The notes under the pieces are model-generated. The model made no database searches. It saw only the letters and a list, made by a program, of their open reading frames with translations, and was not told the DNA's origin. From Heliomicrobium undosum (GTDB taxonomy: Bacteria; Bacillota; Desulfitobacteriia; Heliobacteriales; Heliobacteriaceae), in contig NZ_WXEY01000013.1 in the NCBI RefSeq assembly GCF_009877425.1, positions 1-64,000 of the forward strand: 64,000 bases of DNA, read 5' to 3'. The position numbers and the translations under genes are program-made. Each line of letters opens with the position of its first letter. The stretch's first letter is position 1. Of this stretch, positions 24,572 through 31,919 are shown in pieces.

Positions 24572-25759
24572 TTACCCGGCAAATTCTTCGCTCTTCCATT
24601 CCTTGTTGTCGAGGGGGTAGGCGACGACGAAGGTCGTTCCCGTCTCAGCGGACACCGTAAAATGGATCCGCCCGTTCAGGTAACGCTCTGTCAGCAGTTT
24701 CATGCTGTAGGTGCCGATCCCCCGGCCCTCCCCTTTCGTTGAAAAGGAGCGCTTAAAGACCTGGAGTTGCACCTCCCGCGACATGGGCACAGGGTTGTTC
24801 ACCCAGAATTCCACCCAGTCGCCCGTCTTGCGGCAGCCGGCCGTGATCACAGCGCCGGGCGGCGAGGCCTCGACGGCGTTCTTCAGCATGTTTTTCAAGA
24901 CCCGGCGCAACAGCACCGGCGAACTGAGGAAGGTGGCGTTGTCTGATCGCCCGTCGAGACGGACGGACCAGCGCCCATACTGGTCACTGGCGGCAAACTG
25001 GCGCACCAGCCCGTCCAGCAGTTCCCGTGAGCGGATATAGGCAGGCGTCACCTTGAGCTCGTCATTTTCTGCGGCGATCAGATCACGCTGCTCGGCGATC
25101 TCATCGACAAGACCGCTCGCCACCGATTCGAGCGTAACGAGGAGGTGCTTGGCCTCTTCCAGATCTTCCACGTCACGACCCAACTCCAGGAGCCCATGCA
25201 GACCGCTGGCCGTGTTCATCACATCATGGAAAAAAATCCGTTCCAGCATCTTGCGCCGTTTTTCATGGCTGATGTCAGTCATCGTCACGATCGAAAATAT
25301 CTGGCCCTCCACCTCAACGGGGTTGGCCAGGACGCGCACATCGAGGGCGCGAAAGGAATCACCGGCGCGTACGGAAATCCGGCAGTCCTGGCAATCAAGT
25401 TTTCCTTGCAGCCCGTTCATCAGGGCGAAGAAGGCCCCGCAGGTGCGGCAGGATTCGGTGGTGCCGCAGCCGCCCGTCTCATTGTTGGCGTGGATGCAGC
25501 GCAACACCTCGCCGGGGCGCACCCCCAGCACCGTTTCTATATTCACATCGCCCAGCAGATCAAGGAGCGCCGAATTGGTAAAGATGATCTGCCGCTGCCG
25601 GTTGAGCACCATGGTGATATGGGGCAGGGCGTTGAAGGCGACCCGCACGCCTTCCAGTTTTTCGATCAGGTTTGCCTGCGCCTCCACCTCGCGACGGCTC
25701 AGCCGCTCCGCCAGCGTGTTGACACCGAATTCAATGGAAAAGACGGATGATGATTCCAC
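24572..25759 (-). CDS. Soluble PAS-domain sensor histidine kinase with a Cys cluster
   Basis: GTG 25759 lies right after AAGGAGGTG and is preferred to the TTG at 25789 that sits upstream of that site; the protein has 395 residues. There is no membrane segment, so it senses a cytoplasmic signal. Residues about 35-165 form a PAS domain with six cysteines (88, 98, 104, 107, 123, 126; C-x9-C-x5-C-x2-C then C-x2-C), suggesting an Fe-S or metal centre, or a thiol redox switch. The phospho-acceptor is His178 in ERIFFHDVMNTASGL, and the C-terminal ATPase has NMLKNAVEASPPG (N box) and GRGIGTYSMKLL (G2-like). No response regulator is adjacent; the downstream partner is an unknown 155-residue protein. 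Confidence 0.87.
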   Translation of the reverse strand: MESSSVFSIEFGVNTLAERLSRREVEAQANLIEKLEGVRVAFNALPHITMVLNRQRQIIFTNSALLDLLGDVNIETVLGVRPGEVLRCIHANNETGGCGTTESCRTCGAFFALMNGLQGKLDCQDCRISVRAGDSFRALDVRVLANPVEVEGQIFSIVTMTDISHEKRRKMLERIFFHDVMNTASGLHGLLELGRDVEDLEEAKHLLVTLESVASGLVDEIAEQRDLIAAENDELKVTPAYIRSRELLDGLVRQFAASDQYGRWSVRLDGRSDNATFLSSPVLLRRVLKNMLKNAVEASPPGAVITAGCRKTGDWVEFWVNNPVPMSREVQLQVFKRSFSTKGEGRGIGTYSMKLLTERYLNGRIHFTVSAETGTTFVVAYPLDNKEWKSEEFAG

Positions 25760-25823
25760 AAGCCCCACCTCCTTATAATCGTCAATCAACCGGCGAAGCC
25801 CCTACGCCCGCGCCTGGGAACGA

Positions 25824-26390
25824 TCAGCCTTCCAGCCAGGCCATCACCTCAGGCGCTTTCTTGCGCATATTCCGGAATTCCCCCTGGGGATAGCCGACGA
25901 TCAGCGGCGCCACCGCCTGGCAGCCCTCGGGAACACCCAAATCGGCTTTCACCGCCGGGTCGTTGAACAGGCCCCAGGCAAAGCCGATCCAGCAGGTTCC
26001 CAGTCCCATGTCTCGCGCCGCCAGCATGATGTTCTGGGCCGCCAGGGCGCAGTCGACGGTCGGGTTGGGACCGGCCGGCTTGGCGTAGATGACGATCAGC
26101 GTGGCGGCGTCGTAAAAGATGTTGTAGTCGGGATCGGTAAAGAGCGACCGGTACTTCTCAAAAAGCGGCCGGACGTCGCAGAGGGGAAGCATCATCGCCT
26201 TGGCCTGATCAGAATACGCTTTGAGCCGCTCTTTATCCTGGATGACGACGAAGGACCAGGGCTGGCTGTTCATGGCGCTCGGCGCCTGCACCGCCGCCTC
26301 CAGCAACGCCTCGACCTGTTGGCGCTCCACCTTTTGCTCCGTATATTTGCGCACCGACCGGCGCCCGTAGATGACCTCTCGCAATTCCAT
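25824..26390 (-). CDS. Nitroreductase family protein
   Basis: ATG 26390 follows AAGGAGAG and gives 188 residues (MELREVIYGRRSVRKYT), the usual length. Nitroreductases are FMN-dependent dimers that reduce nitro groups, quinones or other acceptors with NAD(P)H. The family features are the GRRSVRKY opening for FMN phosphate, QAPSAMNSQPWSFVVI, and AARDMGLGTCWIGFA. The real substrate is unknown. It lies between the kinase operon and the DHA2 pump on the same strand, with 160 bases without recognisable signals on the pump side (26391-26550). Confidence 0.92.
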   Translation of the reverse strand: MELREVIYGRRSVRKYTEQKVERQQVEALLEAAVQAPSAMNSQPWSFVVIQDKERLKAYSDQAKAMMLPLCDVRPLFEKYRSLFTDPDYNIFYDAATLIVIYAKPAGPNPTVDCALAAQNIMLAARDMGLGTCWIGFAWGLFNDPAVKADLGVPEGCQAVAPLIVGYPQGEFRNMRKKAPEVMAWLEG

Positions 26391-26550
26391 CGAAGCTCTC
26401 CTTATCGTTATCGTATGTTTCACGATTTGCTTTCTATCTTTCGACTTATTTTCGTCCTATCCTGCGACGACTATCTTGCCGGACTTCGCTTTTTTCTATT
26501 TCGGGGTTCCATCTGCTGCGCTCGATCTCCTGCGGTCCATCTGATGGGCG

Positions 26551-27954
26551 CTATTCATCCCCCCGCGCCAGCGAAGCGAAGGCGCCGGCTGCGGCCAGCA
26601 GCGCGCCGGCGAGAAAGGCCGTCCGCAAGCCGGTCATAAAGCCGGCCACCCCGTCGATCGCCCCCGGGGCCGTATGGACACCGGCCTGCCAGGTGACCAG
26701 GGCGCTGCTGACGGCGATGCCCAGGACCATGCCCACGTTGCGCACCGTCGCCAGCACGCCCGAGCCGATGCCGAGGCGGTGACGGGGAACGCTGCCCATG
26801 ACAGCGCTGTTGTTCGGCGCCATGAAGACACCGGCCCCCAGGCCGAAGATGCTCAAGCGCCAGAGGATATCGACGGCCTGGGCGTCAGGTCGCAAACCGG
26901 CCATAAGCAATAGGGCGACAGCGACGAGGGACTGGCCGGCAAAGGCCAACCGCCGCGTGCCCAGTTTATCGGAGAGGGTCCCGCTCAGCGGCGACATGAA
27001 GAGCATCAGCGCCGGCGATACGGACAAAATCATCCCGATCCGGCCGGCGTCATACTGGAGCACCTGCTGCATGAAAAAGGGCAGCAGAAACATCATCGAC
27101 GATAGGGCCATGAAGTTCATCAGGCCGGCAAAATTGGCCGACGAAAAGACGCGGTTTTTGAAGAGATCCAAATCGAGCATCGGCTGCTCCACCCGTCGCT
27201 CCCAGGTGACAAAGGCCACAGCGCCGAAGGCGAAAAGGGCGACCAGCGTAAGGATGAGCGGCGACGTCCATCCCCAGTCCTCGCCGTAGCTGCCGGCCAG
27301 CAAAAAAGACCCAAGGGTGACAAAACCCAGGGCCGCCCCGGTCAGGTCGAAGGATTGGGGGCGGGGGTCCCGGCGGGCAGGCACCATGCGCAGGCAGAGA
27401 AGGAAACCGATCAGGCCGACGGGGATATTGATCAGAAAAATGGCCTTCCACCCGGCCCAGGTGAGGAGGAACCCCCCCAAGGTAGGGCCGAGAGCCAACC
27501 CGACGGCGACGACCATGCCGTTCGTCCCCAGGGCGCGGCCGCGCTCCTGGGGCGGGAACACGGAGGCGATGATGGCCGGGCCGACGGCCATGAACATGCC
27601 GGCGCCGACGGCCTGCAAGGCGCGAAAGGCGACGAGCGCCCAGATGGTCGGGGCCAGGGCGCAGAGGGCCGACGCCGCCGTGAAAAGGGCGATGCCGATG
27701 AGCAGGATGCGCTTGAAACCGTAGATGTCACCGAGGCGGCCGTAGGTCAGGATCAGGCTGCCCAGCACCAGCAGGTAGGACATGGTCACCCAACTGACCG
27801 TGTGCAGGCCCACGCCAAAGACCTGGCTGAAGGTGGGCAAGGCCACATTGACGACGCTGCCATCGATGGGCCCCATCACACCGGCGGTCATGACGGAAAA
27901 GAGGATCAACCAGCGGCGAGGATCAGGAGCAGGCGTGGGAGCGGCTTGATTCAA
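26551..27954 (-). CDS. DHA2-family (14-TM) MFS drug efflux transporter
   Basis: The 467-residue protein is a drug:H+ antiporter of the EmrB/QacA type. Motif A is GRLGDIYGFKR after helix 2, and the antiporter motif C appears as GLALGPTLGG in helix 5. About 14 hydrophobic segments are present. The N-terminus is short (PTPAPDPRRW) and the first helix contains the acidic DGSVVNVALP motif typical of DHA2. The start is TTG 27954, preceded by a G-rich ribosome-binding site. No TetR- or MarR-type regulator or membrane-fusion protein is adjacent. Substrate unknown. Confidence 0.92.
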   Translation of the reverse strand: MNQAAPTPAPDPRRWLILFSVMTAGVMGPIDGSVVNVALPTFSQVFGVGLHTVSWVTMSYLLVLGSLILTYGRLGDIYGFKRILLIGIALFTAASALCALAPTIWALVAFRALQAVGAGMFMAVGPAIIASVFPPQERGRALGTNGMVVAVGLALGPTLGGFLLTWAGWKAIFLINIPVGLIGFLLCLRMVPARRDPRPQSFDLTGAALGFVTLGSFLLAGSYGEDWGWTSPLILTLVALFAFGAVAFVTWERRVEQPMLDLDLFKNRVFSSANFAGLMNFMALSSMMFLLPFFMQQVLQYDAGRIGMILSVSPALMLFMSPLSGTLSDKLGTRRLAFAGQSLVAVALLLMAGLRPDAQAVDILWRLSIFGLGAGVFMAPNNSAVMGSVPRHRLGIGSGVLATVRNVGMVLGIAVSSALVTWQAGVHTAPGAIDGVAGFMTGLRTAFLAGALLAAAGAFASLARGDE

Positions 27955-28043
27955 TGGATACCCCCCCTGTGACAGCGTCTGTGGAAAGCAATGATGAGTA
28001 GAGCAAAGTGTCCCTCACCGAATGACTTCGCCCGTCTGATCGG

Positions 28044-28646
28044 TTATTTGATGATCTGACGAAGCGCGGCGACGGCGGCCTCCCCCATCTTTGCATAACC
28101 TGCCCGGTTCGGGTGACAGTCACCCGAGGCAAGGTCAGGGAGAAGGGAATGACCATCGGCAGCGACAAGGGCGGGAAAGAAATCGATCACCGGCGCATGC
28201 CCCGACAACTGCGCTCCCCACTGCCGCATCGCCGGCGCGAGCATCTCGTCAAGGTGATCGAGCATCAAGGCGCGAAACTCCAGGAGGCGCGTCTGGAAGG
28301 GCTCATCGCTCATGGGGCCGGTCAGCCCGATGACGGGGAGACAGCGGGCGATGAGGATCCGCTCGACCATGTCCTGGTAGTAGCGCAGGCTTTTGGCCGG
28401 CGAGACGAGGTTGTAGGCGTCGTTGGCGCCGCCGGTGATGATGACGACAGACCGGGGCTCCACATCGGGGAGGATGTTGATCAGTTCGCGGCGCATGTCA
28501 TCGGTCGTCGCGCCGTTCACGCCCAGATTGATGACAGGGCGGGCCAACTCCCGCTCCACCATGGCTGTCCAGGAATCGTCCGGTCCGTAAGGGTATCCCC
28601 AGGTCAGGGAATCGCCGACTGCAAAAATTTCCGGATGTTTATACAT
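28044..28646 (-). CDS. SGNH/GDSL-type esterase or lipase
   Basis: The 200-residue protein shows all four SGNH blocks: block I FAVGDSLTWG with the nucleophile Ser, block II GVNGATTDDM with Gly, block III GGANDAYN with Asn, and block V DCHPNRAGYAKMG with the catalytic Asp and His. It would hydrolyse an ester or acyl group. No signal peptide is seen, so it acts in the cytoplasm unless exported otherwise. ATG 28646 is preceded by GAGGTGG. It lies 89 bases upstream of the efflux gene on the same strand, so they may be cotranscribed. Confidence 0.9.
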   Translation of the reverse strand: MYKHPEIFAVGDSLTWGYPYGPDDSWTAMVERELARPVINLGVNGATTDDMRRELINILPDVEPRSVVIITGGANDAYNLVSPAKSLRYYQDMVERILIARCLPVIGLTGPMSDEPFQTRLLEFRALMLDHLDEMLAPAMRQWGAQLSGHAPVIDFFPALVAADGHSLLPDLASGDCHPNRAGYAKMGEAAVAALRQIIK

Positions 28647-28744
28647 GTCATTTCCACCTCTGGTTGATGTCTTGGGCGGCGCCGGTCGGTTCGCCGTTCA
28701 TCCTTATTATCAACCATTGACGTTCTCTTCCGCAACCAGACAAC

Positions 28745-28770
28745 AAAAAGGCCCGGCGCGAAGCCGGACC
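28745..28770 (-). terminator. Intrinsic terminator
   Basis: An 8-bp stem with one G-U pair (28750-28757 with 28763-28770) is followed on the minus strand by five T. It ends the FliD-like gene. Confidence 0.75.
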
Positions 28771-28823
28771 GTTGCGTCGATTCAGATCGGTTGATTCGTC
28801 GTATATCCTTTGATTTAGTCGTA

Positions 28824-30128
28824 TCAAATGTAGGAGTCGTAAAAACTCCCGGTTCCGAACATCTGCGGCATGTAGAGCCCCAGGTTCGCGTTTTGCTGGT
28901 AGAGGCCGAACTGCTGGCGCGAGAGACTGTACGCGCTCCCGCCGCCGTAGCGGGTGGAAGGGGCGGCCAGCGACGAGAGAGACGAGGTGGAGACGCCCTG
29001 GGCAAACTGGCCCACCTTGTAGGCAAAGCCGCCGTAGCCGGCCATCGCCTGTTCGACCCGGCTGGGGTTGTCGGCCAGGGTGGACTTCAACTTGTCGGCG
29101 TCCACCTTCAACTTGTTGCCGGAGGTGACGGTGATGCCCACGTCTTTCAGCGCGTTGCGGCTGTCGGAGACGAAGCGCTCCATCCCGCGGCTCAAGGTGG
29201 AACTGAGCAGGCCCGCGTTTTTTTGGAGCAGATCGCTCGTACCGTTGAAGGATTTAACGAAGCTGTCGATCTCGCCGGTGATGGCCTTCGCGTCATAGCC
29301 GACCTTCACCGCCACATCGTCGGTGGTAGTCGCCTTCAGGGTAAGGTTTACCTTGCCCCCGTCTAGTTTGACGTCGTTGCTCTGGCTCGTAAAAGCCGTG
29401 CCGTTGACGGTATACTGGGCGTTCTGGGCGGCCGTCGTCTGGTTGCCGGCGCCGCTGGTCGTGACCAGGTTGCCGGCCGTGTCGGTCAGGGAAAAGGCGT
29501 TGTCGGCGCCGGTTTTTTGCGCCGTCAAGGTCAGTTTGCTCTTCGTCACGCCGCCCGAAGTCGTGTCGACCACCTGGGCGGAGACGCCGACGGCGGCGTT
29601 GTTGATGGCGTCGGCCATCTTCTTCAGGACCGTCTTCGCATTGTCGCCGGCGCCCACATCAACAGAAAGACTCCTGTTGACGCCGTTGCCGGTGATGGTG
29701 AACTTGTTTGTCCCCGCCGCAAATCCGGCGTCGCCGGAGAGGGCGGTGGACGTGAAGGCGTTGCCGCTGTTCTGCTGGGCTTTGGCTACTTGGGTGACGC
29801 CCACGTTGTAGTTGGCAAAGGACGCGTTCTTGGCAGCCGACCCGGTGACGGCGGCAGATCCGCCCGCGTCAACGCTCCGCTGATCAAAGACATTCTCGCC
29901 GCCGGCGAGTTCCTTCGCCTGCTTCGCCAGATCGACGAACTGCTCCCGGGCGCTCTGGACAGAGGACAGGTAGCGGTTCCGGTTCTCCAGCAACGTCGAG
30001 CCCGGCGTGATAGAGGGCACAAAGGGCGTAAACGTCGCAGCTGCCGTCGAACTCAGCGAGTTGACCAGCGATGTCCGGTAGGCGCCGATATACCGGCTGT
30101 ACCCGATGGAACTGATCGAACCAACCAT
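28824..30128 (-). CDS. FliD-like flagellar hook-associated / filament-cap protein
   Basis: ATG 30128 follows AGGAGGTG at five bases and yields 434 residues; the open frame extends upstream without support. The middle contains the flagellin hook IN-type repeat (TTSGGVTKSKLTLTAQKTG near 215-235) and a FliD C-terminal region (IDSFVKSFN...LLQKNAGLLSSTLSRGM...LKDVGITVTSGNKLKVDADKL). FliD caps the growing filament and folds flagellin. Unusual points are that the N-terminus lacks the normal FliD opening, the C-terminus is replaced by a Gly/Tyr/Gln-rich tail (YGGGSAYSLSRQQFGLYQQ), and no flagellar gene is nearby. It may be a second, divergent cap or an adhesin. Confidence 0.75.
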   Translation of the reverse strand: MVGSISSIGYSRYIGAYRTSLVNSLSSTAAATFTPFVPSITPGSTLLENRNRYLSSVQSAREQFVDLAKQAKELAGGENVFDQRSVDAGGSAAVTGSAAKNASFANYNVGVTQVAKAQQNSGNAFTSTALSGDAGFAAGTNKFTITGNGVNRSLSVDVGAGDNAKTVLKKMADAINNAAVGVSAQVVDTTSGGVTKSKLTLTAQKTGADNAFSLTDTAGNLVTTSGAGNQTTAAQNAQYTVNGTAFTSQSNDVKLDGGKVNLTLKATTTDDVAVKVGYDAKAITGEIDSFVKSFNGTSDLLQKNAGLLSSTLSRGMERFVSDSRNALKDVGITVTSGNKLKVDADKLKSTLADNPSRVEQAMAGYGGFAYKVGQFAQGVSTSSLSSLAAPSTRYGGGSAYSLSRQQFGLYQQNANLGLYMPQMFGTGSFYDSYI

Positions 30129-30496
30129 GACGACACCTCCTTCATGTCGCTTCCCCCTTGGGAGAAACGGCGTTCGCCATGGCAAAAGGAGGATAGATCC
30201 CTGCAAATTTATCCTCTCACAGGTTGTGCCGGCTGTCAATATCCGGCAAGAAAAAACAGGCCCTCCCTTCTCACTTTATTTATCGTTCGAAAGGGTCTAA
30301 GTGATGAAGGTCTATCCGCCAAAAAAAGGGAGCGGATCTTTGAAAAATCCGCTCCGCGCTGTCGCTTTCATGGGCATCGGTCTTTTGTTTCGAAACTTGC
30401 GCTTAATTCATTTCGAAGCTCGCGATCAGGATGAAAGGTATACGCAATTTAAGAGACTTGTGCTCAATTAAAAAAGCTCTTCCTAAACTAGTACCG
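30129..30496 (-). other. Non-coding stretch between the FliD-like and NERD genes
   Basis: The 368 bases hold the ribosome-binding site of the FliD-like gene, a TTGACA on the minus strand (30239-30234) with only poor -10 candidates at 18-20 bases, and the terminator of the NERD gene. No gene is seen. Confidence 0.6.
30321..30355 (-). terminator. Intrinsic terminator after the NERD cluster
   Basis: A perfect 9-bp stem GGAGCGGAT/ATCCGCTCC (30329-30337 with 30347-30355) is followed on the minus strand by seven T. It lies 140 bases after the NERD gene stop. Confidence 0.8.
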
Positions 30497-31435
30497 TCAC
30501 GCCAGATAGAAGTAATAGGTGTCTTTTTTGTATCGGTCCCGCTTGAGGGGACCGATGTTGGGGAATTTGGGCTTGTAGTGTTCATAGACCCGCTTTGCAT
30601 CGTCATAGACGGCGGTGATGCGCACGAAGGCCTTGCCATCCCGGGTGGTGGACTGTTCATGAGGCGGGAGATCGATGTTCGGTTCGGTGGGCGGTTGGGC
30701 CGGCGGTTGGCTGACGTTAGGGGACACGACGGTTTCAGCACTGCTCGATTCAGCCACCTCGCCCTTGGGCGCTGACGAAGACGGATCGGGACGCCCTTGG
30801 GCCAGTTGCACGGGCTGGTCCAACGTCGCAGCGATTTCCGCTTCTACGTCGCTGGAGACGATGGCTTTGCTGGAGAAGGCTTTGGCGACCCGCGGATACT
30901 GCAGCAAGGTGACAATCTTCTCCACCTGTGTCGGTGTCAGCAGTTCCTTCTCAAAGAGGCGGATGTAAGCGAGCAATTCCCCGGTGCCCTGGGTGACCGG
31001 CATCGAACAATCATTCGCCTTCAGCCATTTGGCGCAGGTAAAGACGACGACCGGCCGGACCCATTCGGACATGGGGTGCGGGATGTTCATCAACCTCGTG
31101 TCCTGAAGCCACTTGCCGACCCGCTGAGCATGACGCCAGTTCTGCTGGGTGGGGCTGTCACACTTGACCCAGTTCTTCCCCTCCCGCCGCTTCCACTGAT
31201 CCTTATGAGCCAGATAAGAACCTTCCCAGGCCTTCGTTTCGATCACGAAAAGCCCCTGCGGACCGACAACGATGTGATCGTTTTGGGCGAAGACCTCCGG
31301 ATCGGGTTCAACCACCACATCATTCATGACCACCCAGTTATCGGGTAGCCCTTTTTTCAGCGCTCTGGCAACTTCCGATTCCCCATCGTCGCCTTTGTTC
31401 TCCCGCTTGGCTTGCTCGACGTTATGCTTTCGCAA
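30497..31435 (-). CDS. NERD-domain (nuclease-related) protein
   Basis: The 312-residue protein opens with the NERD domain (residues about 15-135): DGESEVARAL, then the nuclease-like core NDHIVVGPQGLFVIETKAW with the D...E-x-K residues of the PD-(D/E)XK fold. NERD proteins are thought to bind or cut DNA and often occur near helicases. The second half is a disordered linker (Ser/Pro/Gln-rich, 215-260) and a short C-terminal module (AFVRITAVYDDAKRVYEHYKPKF). The start is TTG 31435 without a good ribosome-binding site; no ATG is available nearby. It is the last gene of the minus-strand accessory cluster. Confidence 0.85.
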   Translation of the reverse strand: MRKHNVEQAKRENKGDDGESEVARALKKGLPDNWVVMNDVVVEPDPEVFAQNDHIVVGPQGLFVIETKAWEGSYLAHKDQWKRREGKNWVKCDSPTQQNWRHAQRVGKWLQDTRLMNIPHPMSEWVRPVVVFTCAKWLKANDCSMPVTQGTGELLAYIRLFEKELLTPTQVEKIVTLLQYPRVAKAFSSKAIVSSDVEAEIAATLDQPVQLAQGRPDPSSSAPKGEVAESSSAETVVSPNVSQPPAQPPTEPNIDLPPHEQSTTRDGKAFVRITAVYDDAKRVYEHYKPKFPNIGPLKRDRYKKDTYYFYLA

Positions 31436-31453
31436 GCGCTCTATAAAAAAGCG

Positions 31454-31490
31454 AAAACCTGCCGAGAAACCCCTTATAACGGCAGGTTTT
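31454..31490. terminator. Bidirectional hairpin between the pyrophosphohydrolase and NERD genes
   Basis: A perfect 10-bp stem AAAACCTGCC/GGCAGGTTTT with 17-base loop (31454-31463, 31481-31490). Both sides end in T on the respective strand. It probably reduces transcription into the NERD gene. Confidence 0.6.
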
Positions 31491-31556
31491 TGATCTATAC
31501 TTTTCGACCCCAGGAGGCTGGACCCTTTGTTGGAAAATGTCGGATTATGACAAGTT

Positions 31557-31874
31557 TCAGTCTTCTACCCGAATCAAGACGATTTTGTCCCGAAAGGCCC
31601 CTCGCTCCTCCCGCTTCTGGTCGGCTAATGCTTCGATTTCCGCCCAGGACAGACCATCGCTCTCGGCCAACGCGATGAGGACCTCCAAAATATCGGCCAA
31701 CTCCTCGGGACTGCCGGAGGCGAGGTATTCCTGCATTTCCTCCTGGAGCTTTGCGAGGAGCAGTTCGCGATACTCAGCGTCATCGGCAACGCGTGTTTCC
31801 GGGTACTTGCCGGCGCGGAGGATGATCTGGGGGATGAGATCGCGGACGAGTTTGTTGTGGGAAACGGTAGCCAT
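31557..31874 (-). CDS. MazG-like (PRA-PH type) nucleotide pyrophosphohydrolase
   Basis: The 105-residue protein begins HNKLVRDLIPQII and contains LQEEMQEYL and ELADILEVLIAL, the E-x2-E...E-x2-D pattern of the all-alpha NTP pyrophosphatase fold (MazG/PRA-PH). These enzymes bind Mg2+ and hydrolyse abnormal or excess (d)NTPs to NMP and pyrophosphate. Stand-alone members with the KLVRDLIP opening are common beside mobile or defence genes; the true substrate is not known. ATG 31874 follows AAAGGAG. It lies 45 bases downstream of the helicase gene, in the same presumed operon. Confidence 0.87.
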   Translation of the reverse strand: MATVSHNKLVRDLIPQIILRAGKYPETRVADDAEYRELLLAKLQEEMQEYLASGSPEELADILEVLIALAESDGLSWAEIEALADQKREERGAFRDKIVLIRVED

Positions 31875-31919
31875 GGTGGGCGCTCCTTTCTTCCGAGGGC
31901 TGGTGCATGAATCGGCGCT

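Noticed and set aside
30403-30741. 112-codon minus-strand ORF near the NERD gene end
   Set aside because: It overlaps the NERD gene in another frame, has no ribosome-binding site and no recognisable sequence.
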